A stretch of DNA of 14,588 nucleotides, from assembly GCA_005881495.1 (NCBI GenBank), contig VBHI01000146.1, forward strand, positions 1-14,588, written 5' to 3'. The stretch is from Chloroflexota bacterium (GTDB lineage: Bacteria > Chloroflexota > Ktedonobacteria > Ktedonobacterales > Ktedonobacteraceae). The translations under genes were made by a program, and so were the position numbers. The notes beneath the pieces were generated by a model. That model searched no databases. It had not been told where the DNA came from and saw nothing but the letters and a program-made list of their open reading frames with translations. Of the stretch, positions 7,180-14,099 are shown one piece after another; within the stretch, counting starts at the first letter, position 1, and every line of letters begins with the position of its first letter.

Positions 7180-8121
7180 CTAGCGGATGGGGTCCGTGCT
7201 CAGCACCATCTGTACCCCCTGTCGCTCCATGGTGGCCAGTTCGTCCTCAGCGAGTGCATCAAAGTCTATCACCGGATGTTGTACAGAACTGGTACAATCG
7301 CGGAGGAAATATACCCTTTGTAACAGTGTGGGTTGGTTGGCAAAACGCTCCACCAGTTGTCGTTCGGTCTCCAACACGCAATGTGACTTCGCTTCACCAG
7401 CAACGTATACTCTGTCATGCTTCATCACTGCGTCGAGCTGCGCGACATTCAAGCTGCTCGACGGGTCTTCGGGATCGGGTATCTCTGCCCCGAAGATGCC
7501 ATAGTATTCCGTGCGGATCGTACGCCCTTTCTCGATATAGGTCGGCTGCGTATTTCTCGCGGCACTATGCCAGGCTATCGCCTCGCAGATCGGCGCCACA
7601 AGCATATGTCCGAGCGTTCCCTCCATCGTATGATACGGCCAGATCATCAAATCCTTCTTCGCTTTTTGTTGGAGTTGGTGGACGTAGCGCACGGACCAGT
7701 CCGGCTGGAGGATGGGCACCCATTTCCCATTTGTCACGTCATCCACCGTGATTGCCGTATAGGGCTGGGGATGATCGCCTGTCTCCGGGTCTTTCCACCA
7801 GGAGCTATAAAAGATCTGAAACGGTAAATGGGTATCCAGCGACGCGTAGATGGAGCTAATTTTGTGGGCGTTGGCGTAGAACCAGGTGAGAAAACGCGCG
7901 ACATCCTGCTGTGAGCCTGGGACATAGAGGGTTCCCGTAGGGTCGACGAAATCGTGCTGGTAGTCCACGAGTATCACGACGATTTTTTCAGCATCGCTTT
8001 GCGCCGGGGTGAGGCCTGCCTGTTGACCTGCTTCGGTAAATGCCTGGATACGAGGGGCATAGGGTCCCTTGAAGGCGTCCTGCACGTCGAAGAGCGCCGG
8101 GGTTGAAGCGTGATTGACCAT
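7180..8121 (-). CDS. Isochorismatase/nicotinamidase-fold cysteine hydrolase
   Basis: Cysteine hydrolase of the isochorismatase superfamily, which cleaves amides such as nicotinamide or the ether of isochorismate; the substrate here is unclear. From the ATG at 8121 it has 313 residues, much longer than a simple nicotinamidase (about 200), with a 40-residue head and inserts. The catalytic triad by family position is Asp53 (ILVDYQHDF), Lys198 (IEKGRTIRTEYYG) and Cys248 (GEAKSHCVLET); metal-site candidates are Asp96 and His98 (SLDTHLP) and His164 (WPYHTMEGTLGH). The start at 8121 is preferred because AAAGGAG (8131-8137) lies 9 nt upstream; the ATG at 8142 precedes this box and has none of its own. 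A short imperfect hairpin at 7171-7194, over the stop codon, may end transcription between the convergent genes. Confidence 0.85.
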   Translation of the reverse strand: MVNHASTPALFDVQDAFKGPYAPRIQAFTEAGQQAGLTPAQSDAEKIVVILVDYQHDFVDPTGTLYVPGSQQDVARFLTWFYANAHKISSIYASLDTHLPFQIFYSSWWKDPETGDHPQPYTAITVDDVTNGKWVPILQPDWSVRYVHQLQQKAKKDLMIWPYHTMEGTLGHMLVAPICEAIAWHSAARNTQPTYIEKGRTIRTEYYGIFGAEIPDPEDPSSSLNVAQLDAVMKHDRVYVAGEAKSHCVLETERQLVERFANQPTLLQRVYFLRDCTSSVQHPVIDFDALAEDELATMERQGVQMVLSTDPIR

Positions 8122-8291
8122 GTTTATGCTCTCCTTTGTCATGTGTTTAAATCTTCAGCCAGTGTGTCCTCTTACAAGCATACGTCATTCTTGTGTAAAG
8201 AACAATCCACTGACGCATATTCTCATCGACTCGACCCATATCTTATGCTCGCCTTAGTTTCAATCCTCAGCACCTCTTGGGAGATGCTGCA

Positions 8292-8309
8292 ACGACAGAT
8301 ATCCGTCGT
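8292..8309. promoter_or_regulatory. 18-bp near-palindrome, possible operator
   Basis: ACGACAGATATCCGTCGT is self-complementary except for one base pair and is centred on GATATC. It lies about 120 bp upstream of the htpG promoter and about 170 bp upstream of the hydrolase start, so it could serve either gene. Confidence 0.35.
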
Positions 8310-8431
8310 CATCAGTCTACCAATGATTGTACAGCTTGGCAAGACCTTGCTTTTGCTTAAAAGGTCTGCTGATTATGCATTAGAGAGGGAATACAAAACC
8401 AAATGTCTAAGAAGTTGAGGCATGCAGCCTG

Positions 8432-8460
8432 TTGTCAAAAGGGTGAGATTTTGATACAGT
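8432..8460 (+). promoter_or_regulatory. Predicted htpG promoter
   Basis: TTGTCA (8432-8437, 5 of 6) and TACAGT (8455-8460, 4 of 6) with a 17-bp spacer. This looks like a housekeeping sigma promoter rather than a sigma-32 type one. Transcription would start near 8467. Confidence 0.45.
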
Positions 8461-8541
8461 AAAGCTCAGGGTATTCCTGGTTCGCAAGGAATGCAACATA
8501 TTGCAGATGTCTCTCAAGTAGAGGAGGTTTTTTCAACCCGT

Positions 8542-10422
8542 ATGACTGTAGATACACATAAAGAAACACTGGGCTTTCAAGCCGAAGTCAAGCAATTGCT
8601 TGATCTGATGATCCACTCGCTGTACAGCAACAAGGAGATCTTTCTGCGCGAGTTGATCTCGAACGCTACAGACGCCATCGACAGGTTGCGTTTTGCCGCT
8701 CTCTCCGATGATACTCTCTATGAGAACGATACCGATTACAAAATTCGGGTTTCCTATGATAAAGATGCCCGCACCATTACGGTTGCTGATAACGGCATCG
8801 GCATGACGCGCGCCGAGGTTGTAGAACACATTGGTACGATTGCCAAATCGGGCACGCGCGAGTTTTTTCAGTCGCTTACCGGGGACCAGCAAAAAGATGC
8901 TACCCTTATCGGCCAGTTTGGCGTAGGCTTCTACTCGTCCTTTGTCGTCGCTGACAGAGTTACTCTGACCACGCGCCACGCAGGTCTAAGTCCAGAAGAA
9001 GGAGTGACCTGGGAATCCGATGGGGGGGGAGAGTATACGCTTGAAACGGTCGAGAAGCCTGGCAGGGGCACAGAAGTGACCATACACCTGCGCGAAGGCG
9101 AGGATGAGTTCCTGAATGGCGCACGCCTGCGCGCCATCATTCACAAATACTCGGATCATATCATGCAGCCTATTGTGATGAAATCCGAGGACAAAGAGAA
9201 ACAGAACGAAGACGAGGTGGTCAACCGTGCCTCTGCCCTGTGGACTCGTCCCAAGAGCGAGATCACTGAAGAGGAGTATAACGAGTTTTATAAGCATGTA
9301 GCGCACGATTTTAGCGACCCCCTGGCCTACGTTCACAGCCGCATGGAGGGCAATTACGAGTATATTCTCCTGCTCTACATTCCCAGCCGCGCGCCTTTTG
9401 ACCTGTGGACTCGCGAACGGCATCACGGCGTCAAACTCTACGTCCGCCGCGTTTTCATTATGGACGATGCCGAGAAACTCTTGCCGGGATACCTGCGTTT
9501 TGTACGCGGCGTGATTGATTCCAATGATTTGCCCTTGAACATCTCACGCGAGATATTGCAGCAAAACAAAATCATCGATACTATTCGTTCGAACGCGGTC
9601 AAGAAAGTGCTTAACCTGCTGAGCGACCTGGCAGCCAACAATAGGGAAAAGTATGCCACCTTCTGGCAAGAGTTTGGTCGTGCGCTCAAAGAAGGCATGT
9701 TAGAAGATCACGCCAACCGCGAGAGCCTGACAAAACTGTTGCGCTTCGCCTCCACAGCGTCCTCCAATGAAACGCAGGATATGTCGCTGGAGGATTATGT
9801 CGCCCGCATGAAAGAAGGCCAGGAGAAGATTTACTATATCACGGCAGATAGTTACGCCGCCGCCAAAGACAGTCCTCTGCTGGAGATATTCAAAAAGAAG
9901 GGCGTTGAGGTGCTCTTCTTCTCCGACCCGGTAGATCTCCTGCTGGAGCCTGAACTTCCTGAGTTCAATGGCAAACGATTCCAATCCGTCTCCCGAGGAG
10001 AAATTGACCTGACCAAACTTGAGGATGAGCAGGAGAAAGAGGAACAGCAGAAGAGCGAAGGCGAAGTAAAAGAACTACTCGAACGCTTCAAGCAGATACT
10101 GGATGAGAAGGTCAAAGATGTACGCGCATCTACGCGCCTGACAAGTTCTCCGGCCTGTCTCGTCGTTGATGAATATGACATCGATCCCAATCTGAGACGT
10201 CTCCTGAAAGCGGCTGGACAGGCTATCCCCGGTGACAAGCCCATTCTCGAAATCAATGCGCAGCATCCCATTATCGTCAAGCTTAAAGAGGAAAAGGACG
10301 AGAAGCGCTTCACGGACTGGGCCTATATTCTTTTTGATCAATCAGTGCTGAGCACTGGCGAAAAGCTGGATAACCCGGTGGATTTCGTTAACAGGCTGAA
10401 TGAGTTGCTGTCACAACTGTAA
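8542..10422 (+). CDS. htpG: Hsp90-family molecular chaperone HtpG
   Basis: Cytosolic ATP-dependent chaperone that works as a dimer on late folding intermediates, with DnaK. From the ATG at 8542 it has 626 residues, close to the 624 of the E. coli protein. The GHKL ATPase domain shows ELISNATDAIDRLR (Glu37, Asn41, Asp44), DNGIGM (83-88), GTIAKSGT and GQFGVGFYSSF (from 124). The middle domain has the highly conserved VRRVFIMDDAEKLLP, RFVRGVIDSNDLPLNISRE and LQQNKIID; the C-terminal dimerisation domain follows a charged, Glu/Lys-rich stretch. The start at 8542 is chosen because the family begins a few residues before KETLGFQAEVKQLL and GAGGAGG lies at 8521-8527, although the 14-nt spacing is long. 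An in-frame ATG at 8491 would add 17 residues but has AAGGA touching the start codon. Convergent with msrA. Confidence 0.97.
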   Translation: MTVDTHKETLGFQAEVKQLLDLMIHSLYSNKEIFLRELISNATDAIDRLRFAALSDDTLYENDTDYKIRVSYDKDARTITVADNGIGMTRAEVVEHIGTIAKSGTREFFQSLTGDQQKDATLIGQFGVGFYSSFVVADRVTLTTRHAGLSPEEGVTWESDGGGEYTLETVEKPGRGTEVTIHLREGEDEFLNGARLRAIIHKYSDHIMQPIVMKSEDKEKQNEDEVVNRASALWTRPKSEITEEEYNEFYKHVAHDFSDPLAYVHSRMEGNYEYILLLYIPSRAPFDLWTRERHHGVKLYVRRVFIMDDAEKLLPGYLRFVRGVIDSNDLPLNISREILQQNKIIDTIRSNAVKKVLNLLSDLAANNREKYATFWQEFGRALKEGMLEDHANRESLTKLLRFASTASSNETQDMSLEDYVARMKEGQEKIYYITADSYAAAKDSPLLEIFKKKGVEVLFFSDPVDLLLEPELPEFNGKRFQSVSRGEIDLTKLEDEQEKEEQQKSEGEVKELLERFKQILDEKVKDVRASTRLTSSPACLVVDEYDIDPNLRRLLKAAGQAIPGDKPILEINAQHPIIVKLKEEKDEKRFTDWAYILFDQSVLSTGEKLDNPVDFVNRLNELLSQL

Positions 10423-10456
10423 GGGTCATGTCTGAAGGAAACAGTATGTTCAAGGC

Positions 10457-10504
10457 ATGTAGGGGCGTAATGATGGACATTGCATATGCATTGCGCCCCT
10501 ACAT
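10457..10504. repeat. Palindromic element between convergent htpG and msrA
   Basis: Arms ATGTAGGGGCGTAATG (10457-10472) and CATTGCGCCCCTACAT (10489-10504) pair at 15 of 16 positions, the exception being a G-T wobble, around a 16-nt loop. It lies 34 bp after the htpG stop and 4 bp after the msrA stop. It could stop transcription from both sides, but no T-run follows on either strand, and the TGTAGGGGCG ends resemble dispersed intergenic palindromes, so it may be a repeat element instead. Confidence 0.75.
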
Positions 10505-10508
10505 CAGA

Positions 10509-10985
10509 TTAGAGGAATTTGCAGGTAGAGAGTCCACGCTTCTCTAAGTACTGCTGATGGTAATCTTCCGCGCGATAAAATGTCGCTGCTGGAACGATCT
10601 GGGTAACAATCGGTCGCCGGTACTTACCAGACTTCTCCAATCTCTCCTTGGAAGCGAGGGCCGCGGCCTGCTGTTCCGGCGTATGAAAGAAGATGACCGA
10701 GCGATATTGGGTTCCGATGTCGGGACCCTGGCGGTTGAGCGTCGTGGGATCGTGGTTTTCCCAGAATATTTTTAACAAGTCTTCATACGAAATTTTCTCT
10801 GGATCATACTCTACCTCCACCACCTCTGCGTGCCCCGTCCTGTTAGTGCAGACATCGCGATAGGTCGGATTATTCATCGTCCCGCCCTCGTAGCCGACGG
10901 CTGTAGAGCCAATACCTTTTGGCAACTGGCGAAATTCGGCCTCTACGCCCCAAAAGCATCCTGCTCCAAATGTAGCTTTTTGCAT
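10509..10985 (-). CDS. msrA: Peptide-methionine (S)-S-oxide reductase MsrA
   Basis: Reduces the S epimer of methionine sulfoxide in proteins, using thioredoxin as reductant. The 158-residue product has the catalytic GAGCFWGVE with Cys10 near its N-terminus, followed by [36 protein letters not shown] and the C-terminal [10 protein letters not shown], with a likely resolving Cys155. The frame is open upstream to a start at 11102, but that would overlap msrB by 34 codons; the family always begins just before the GAGCFWG motif, so the ATG at 10985 is chosen. Its ribosome site is weak. It follows msrB by 16 bp on the same strand, so the two form an operon repairing both sulfoxide epimers. Confidence 0.95.
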   Translation of the reverse strand: MQKATFGAGCFWGVEAEFRQLPKGIGSTAVGYEGGTMNNPTYRDVCTNRTGHAEVVEVEYDPEKISYEDLLKIFWENHDPTTLNRQGPDIGTQYRSVIFFHTPEQQAAALASKERLEKSGKYRRPIVTQIVPAATFYRAEDYHQQYLEKRGLSTCKFL

Positions 10986-11001
10986 TTTATTCTCTGCTTT
11001 C

Positions 11002-11412
11002 TTATTTGTTGTCTTCCCGCGGTTGAAACTGCAGTGCGACTGAATTGATACAATAACGCATGCCAGTTGTCTCTCTTGGACCGTCATTGAAGAGGTGACC
11101 AAGGTGTGATCCGCAATTCTTACAGACCACTTCTGTTCGTTTCATAAAGAACGAATTGTCCTCGTGCAGCTCAATATGCTCGCGGTTTATTGGGTCGTCA
11201 AAACTGGGCCATCCCGTTCCCGAGTCAAATTTTGTGTCTGAGGAAAACAGTGGTTGTCCACAGGCAACGCACGTGTACATTCCCTTCTCATGATTATTGT
11301 ACAGTGCTCCGGTAAAGGCCCGCTCTGTTCCCTTGAGACGACAGACCTTATATTGTTCAGGCGTTAGTTTCTCTTTCCAATACGATTCGGGCATGTCTCT
11401 TAGATCTTTCAT
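11002..11412 (-). CDS. msrB: Peptide-methionine (R)-S-oxide reductase MsrB
   Basis: Reduces the R epimer of methionine sulfoxide; complements MsrA encoded just downstream. The 136-residue product is a complete stand-alone MsrB: zinc-binding pairs Cys48/Cys51 (CVAC) and Cys97/Cys100 (CKNC), [22 protein letters not shown] and the catalytic Cys121 in [15 protein letters not shown] lies 7 nt upstream of the ATG at 11412. The first gene of the msrB-msrA operon, it is preceded by an unusual palindromic leader (11425-11472). Likely a cytoplasmic oxidative-stress enzyme. Confidence 0.96.
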   Translation of the reverse strand: MKDLRDMPESYWKEKLTPEQYKVCRLKGTERAFTGALYNNHEKGMYTCVACGQPLFSSDTKFDSGTGWPSFDDPINREHIELHEDNSFFMKRTEVVCKNCGSHLGHLFNDGPRETTGMRYCINSVALQFQPREDNK

Positions 11413-11424
11413 AGCTCATTCCTT

Positions 11425-11472
11425 ACATGTTTGACATGTCAAACGTGTTTGCCTGGTGCGCGCTCAAACACG
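11425..11472. promoter_or_regulatory. Palindromic operator cluster in the msrB leader
   Basis: GTTTGACATGTCAAAC at 11429-11444 is a perfect 16-bp palindrome; with its flanks it extends to 24 bp (11425-11448) with one mismatched pair. An adjoining inverted repeat, CGTGTTTG (11444-11451) and CAAACACG (11465-11472), lies on the upstream side with respect to msrB. Half-sites GTTTG/CAAAC therefore occur at 11429, 11440, 11447 and 11465 in alternating orientation. A TATAAT box on the minus strand (11504-11509) lies just upstream, so the cluster would fall around the transcript start. This looks like a repressor site for a dimeric regulator, possibly redox-responsive, but the protein is not in the window. 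Confidence 0.6.
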
Positions 11473-11608
11473 CACACAGGATAATACATTAGATGATAAC
11501 TCAATTATATAGACTTGACAGAAGAGGAGACGTTACAAGTTCTCACGAAAGAGTACGATTTCTTTTTCTAGACCTTACATCAATGAAAACACTGCGACGA
11601 CTCGTAAT

Positions 11609-11669
11609 GTTCCCACAGGGTTGCGGTTTTGGTAGACGCCGTCTACCAAAACCGCAACCCTGTGGGAAC
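11609..11669. repeat. Perfect 29-bp inverted repeat with 3-bp centre
   Basis: Arms 11609-11637 and 11641-11669 are exact reverse complements around GCC. The outer part reads GTTCCCACAGGG and the inner part GGTAGAC. It begins 14 bp beyond the stop of the response regulator and lies upstream of msrB, both minus strand. It could form a very strong hairpin and act as a terminator, but no T-run follows. Its core is shared with the element at 13991-14043. Confidence 0.95.
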
Positions 11670-11683
11670 TATGGGGCCGCGTA

Positions 11684-12325
11684 CTATATTCTTGCTTCAG
11701 AGGCGACCAATCCTTGACGGATTGCGAGGATAACTGCCTGGGTACGACTCTGGACGCCGAGCTTGGTCAGGATATGACGAATATGCGACTTCACCGTATC
11801 CTCAGCAATCTGCAAATAAGATGCAATTTCTTTGTTGGATTTTCCTTGCGCCAACAGGTTCAAAACCTGCGCCTCACGGTCTGTCAACGTCGTGGGCTTT
11901 ACTGGCTCCTGTAACTCACGTAACAGATAGCTTGAAACCTGGGGTGAAAACTGCACCTGACCTGCGGCAACAGCCTTGATCACCGTCCGCAGTTCGTTAG
12001 CCTGCGCATCTTTGAGCAAATACCCCACGGCTCCTGCACGAATCGACCCTGTGACCAAGGCACTATCAACCACACTGGTCAGAGCAATGACCCTGGTTTC
12101 GGGTGATTCGCGACGAATAATTGAAGTGGCAGAAATCCCATCGATTACCGGGATCAGTAAATCCATCAGCACTACATCCGGTCGCAAGCGGCGCGCCTTC
12201 TCGATAGCTTCCGCTCCATCTGCCGCCTCGTCCACAATTTCTAACTCAGAGTCTCGGCCAAGGAATATTCGCAGTCCCTCGCGCACCACGCTATGATCGT
12301 CTACTATCAGGATACGTATGGTCAT
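11684..12325 (-). CDS. NarL/FixJ-type response regulator
   Basis: DNA-binding response regulator of 213 residues. The receiver domain (about 1-118) has the acidic pair Asp9/Asp10 in IVDDHS, the phospho-acceptor Asp55 in VLMDLLIP, Thr83 in ALTS and Lys105 in YLLKD, so it looks phosphorylatable. The C-terminal LuxR-type helix-turn-helix starts at LTDREAQVLNLLAQGKSNKEIA (about 146) and includes EDTVKSHIRHILTKLGV. The frame could begin with GTG at 12331, but AAGGAG at 12331-12336 overlaps that codon and sits 5 nt before the ATG at 12325, which is chosen. No histidine kinase is adjacent; family partners are normally HisKA_3 kinases, which the kinase at 1399-3057 is not. The target genes are unknown; the divergent small HTH gene and msrB operon are candidates only by proximity. 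Confidence 0.93.
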   Translation of the reverse strand: MTIRILIVDDHSVVREGLRIFLGRDSELEIVDEAADGAEAIEKARRLRPDVVLMDLLIPVIDGISATSIIRRESPETRVIALTSVVDSALVTGSIRAGAVGYLLKDAQANELRTVIKAVAAGQVQFSPQVSSYLLRELQEPVKPTTLTDREAQVLNLLAQGKSNKEIASYLQIAEDTVKSHIRHILTKLGVQSRTQAVILAIRQGLVASEARI

Positions 12326-12734
12326 GAACACTCCTTGTCCTTGCTATTCCAATTTTTGAAAGAGGTTGAATGCTATGCCCTCCACGGCGCATTTTATAAC
12401 ATACTCAACAATAACTAATGATACAATTCATCAAATTAGAACTACGTTAAAATGACACAACAACAATTACACTTTCAAGTGTAATGTATAGCACAGAAAA
12501 GGACATCCTGTAAACACACTATTTTTGAGGCTGCCACGGAAGGAAAGGGAGAGGATTTTCTTGTGATCAGGTAATCACTCAAAATGATTAGTTCAGAATC
12601 ACCCTTTTATGGGATGCGCATTTTTACGTTATACCCTATACTGCTAAAAACTATCATATGTAATGTAGGCGGCGGATGTGACTACCTTTGAGCTGCATGG
12701 AAGTCACGTACAGACACTTGTAAAGGAGGGCGTT
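12326..12734. promoter_or_regulatory. AT-rich divergent spacer between response regulator and HTH gene
   Basis: About 410 bp with no credible gene. It contains the perfect palindrome ATTACACTTTCAAGTGTAAT (12466-12485, 9-bp arms), a minus-strand TATAAA box for the regulator gene (12393-12398), a GTGAT-N6-ATCAC pair (12563-12578) and a + strand TATACT box (12637-12642) for the HTH gene. None of the -10 boxes has a convincing -35, which would fit activator-dependent promoters. Confidence 0.45.
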
Positions 12735-12998
12735 ATGCCTCGACAAACCCCTGATTCACCTGTTCAGCACGAGCAGGTCACTAAGCCTCAGAATGCCTCA
12801 CAGCAGGATGAGACCTTGTATACCGTTGGAGAGGTAGCCAAACGTCTTCGTGTGGATACTACGACCGTGCGCCGCTGGATTGCAATTGGTACCCTGGAAG
12901 CTGTGATTCTCCCGCACAAGGGTAAACGCCAGGCCTACCGAATCAGACAAGGCACGCTCGACAAACTTTTACAAACCCCTGGTTCAACTGTGAAGTGA
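12735..12998 (+). CDS. Small excisionase-family (HTH_17) DNA-binding protein
   Basis: An 87-residue protein whose C-terminal half is a MerR/excisionase-like winged helix: LYTVGEVAKRLRVDTTTVRRWIAIGTLEAV followed by the wing PHKGKRQAYRIRQGTLDKLL (about residues 29-80). The first 28 residues are polar and probably disordered. The start at 12735 is chosen because AAAGGAGG (12722-12729) lies 5 nt upstream; a GTG at 12678 in the same frame has no such site. Proteins like this may be excisionases or small transcription factors; there is no integrase or phage gene near, so a regulatory role is more likely. It converges with the PPK2-like gene across a terminator hairpin. Confidence 0.85.
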   Translation: MPRQTPDSPVQHEQVTKPQNASQQDETLYTVGEVAKRLRVDTTTVRRWIAIGTLEAVILPHKGKRQAYRIRQGTLDKLLQTPGSTVK

Positions 12999-13002
12999 AA
13001 TG

Positions 13003-13039
13003 AGACGGTGAGCTGCGGGAGAAACACAGCTCACCGTCT
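13003..13039. terminator. Bidirectional terminator hairpin
   Basis: Perfect 13-bp arms AGACGGTGAGCTG (13003-13015) and CAGCTCACCGTCT (13027-13039) around an 11-nt loop, 5 bp after the HTH gene stop and touching the stop codon of the PPK2-like gene. Short T-rich tails follow on both sides (TTATTC, CATTTC). The position between convergent genes supports a shared terminator. Confidence 0.8.
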
Positions 13040-13905
13040 TATTCAATCGCTTCTTTAGCATCCTTGATTATTTGCGCACCTCGCACTTTTTTGAGCTTTT
13101 CAAGCTCTCTCTGTCCGCGTAACTCTAATTGCGCCTTCCACTCATCTTTGTACCGGCGCATCGTATCCACGAGCACGTGTGCTATAGTTAAATTTCTGTA
13201 CCACTTGTGATTCGCCGGTACGATATACCACGGCGCCACGCCGGTACTACATTTGCTGATTGCGTCTTCGTAGGCTCTCTGGTAGTCTTCCCAATACTGC
13301 CGGTCGATCCAATCGTCGGCTGTGATCTTCCAGGCCTTATCCTTATCCTGCTCACGCTCTAGCAGGCGCTGCTCTTGCTCCTCTGAACTGATGTGGAGAA
13401 AAAACTTGAGTATGATCGTGTCGTTATCAGCTAGCAACTTCTCAAAGTTGTTAATTTCTTTGTAGCGACGGCTCCAGACAGATTCCGGTACCAGGTTATG
13501 CACGCGAGCAATCAATACGTCTTCGTAGTGAGAACGGTTGAAGATGCCCATAACACCCTTTCGAGGGGTGACTCTGTGTACCCGCCACAGGAAATCGTGC
13601 CCCAATTCCTCTTCTGTTGGAGCCTTGAATGAATGCACATCACAGCCCTGGGGATTCACATGACCAAGTACATGGCGAATCGTGCCGTCTTTGCCGCTTG
13701 TATCCATGCCCTGGAGAATCATCAGGAGGCTCTTGTGTTGCGCTGCTTGCATTAGCTCTTGTAATTCGTTTAGCTCTTCGCCTAGTTTTTGTAGCGTGCT
13801 ATCTACTGAGTCTCGCTGAATATCTTTATCAAGGTAGTTTGGATCGTGGTTTTTTAGCTTGACGTTTGTGCCTTCTTTGATTTTCCATAAGAGGTCAGGT
13901 GCCAT
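13039..13905 (-). CDS. PPK2-family polyphosphate:nucleotide phosphotransferase
   Basis: Single-domain PPK2 enzyme of 288 residues that moves phosphate between inorganic polyphosphate and nucleoside mono- or diphosphates (AMP/ADP/GDP), linking polyphosphate stores to nucleotide energy. The Walker A motif is GMDTSGKDG (66-74, Lys72). The lid and active-site region carry HRVTPRKGVMGIFNRSHYEDVLIARVH (about 110-136, given here as two joined motifs: RVTPRKG, then FNRSHYEDV). The ISSEEQEQRL and DWIDRQYWEDYQRAYED stretches and WYIVPANHKWYRN are typical of the family. The sequence matches the 'PPK2_rel' polyphosphate:nucleotide phosphotransferase type in style; whether AMP or ADP is preferred cannot be read. 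AAAGGA lies 8 nt before the ATG at 13905. The C-terminus is Lys/Glu rich. Confidence 0.93.
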   Translation of the reverse strand: MAPDLLWKIKEGTNVKLKNHDPNYLDKDIQRDSVDSTLQKLGEELNELQELMQAAQHKSLLMILQGMDTSGKDGTIRHVLGHVNPQGCDVHSFKAPTEEELGHDFLWRVHRVTPRKGVMGIFNRSHYEDVLIARVHNLVPESVWSRRYKEINNFEKLLADNDTIILKFFLHISSEEQEQRLLEREQDKDKAWKITADDWIDRQYWEDYQRAYEDAISKCSTGVAPWYIVPANHKWYRNLTIAHVLVDTMRRYKDEWKAQLELRGQRELEKLKKVRGAQIIKDAKEAIE

Positions 13906-13990
13906 GATATTTATCCTTTCTTAAACGCTCAAACTTGCCCGGTGTGCATGTTTTTTTGAGGCCTCATCGCTACGCTCTTCGCAATATTTT

Positions 13991-14043
13991 TTGTAGTGAT
14001 GTGGAATTGGCAGACGCAGTCTGCCAATTCCACATCACTACAA
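13991..14043. repeat. Perfect 25-bp inverted repeat with 3-bp centre
   Basis: Arms 13991-14015 and 14019-14043 are exact reverse complements around GCA. It lies 56 bp beyond the stop of the antiporter gene and about 85 bp upstream of the PPK2-like gene, both minus strand. The inner part GGCAGACGCAGTCTGCC matches the core of the 11609-11669 element except for paired changes. No T-run follows on the minus strand (an A-run does), arguing against a simple terminator. Confidence 0.95.
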
Positions 14044-14099
14044 GTAGCTGTTTAAGGGCGTTTGCCAAACCCCAATATCACAAAATGATAATGGTAGGG

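Larger units (their letters stand above)
8122..8541. other. Intergenic region upstream of htpG
   Basis: About 420 bp between the divergent hydrolase and htpG. I see no gene. It holds an 18-bp near-palindrome at 8292-8309 and a promoter at 8432-8460. No CIRCE element (TTAGCACTC-N9-GAGTGCTAA) is present, so HrcA control of htpG is not supported. A weak minus-strand promoter for the hydrolase may lie near 8170-8210. Confidence 0.5.

Noticed and set aside
6915..7751. 278-residue + strand open frame spanning two genes
   Set aside because: It crosses the end of the ThuA-Gfo/Idh gene and runs antisense through the hydrolase; composition is Arg/Ser/Pro rich with no motif, as expected of a shadow frame.
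8143..8490. CIRCE or sigma-32 heat-shock promoter before htpG
   Set aside because: I looked for TTAGCACTC/GAGTGCTAA and for sigma-32 type boxes and found neither; only a sigma-70-like pair is present.
11429..11444. TTGACA boxes within the msrB palindrome as promoters
   Set aside because: TTGACA occurs on both strands merely because of the palindrome; no -10 box lies at 16-18 bp on either side.
1399..12325. Pairing of the kinase at 1399-3057 with the response regulator at 11684-12325
   Set aside because: They are about 8.6 kb apart and of mismatched classes (HisKA kinase versus NarL-type regulator).
12562..12579. CRP-type site (TGTGA...TCAC)
   Set aside because: The half-sites are 8 bp apart rather than the required 6, and no CRP gene is in view; kept only as a weak dyad.
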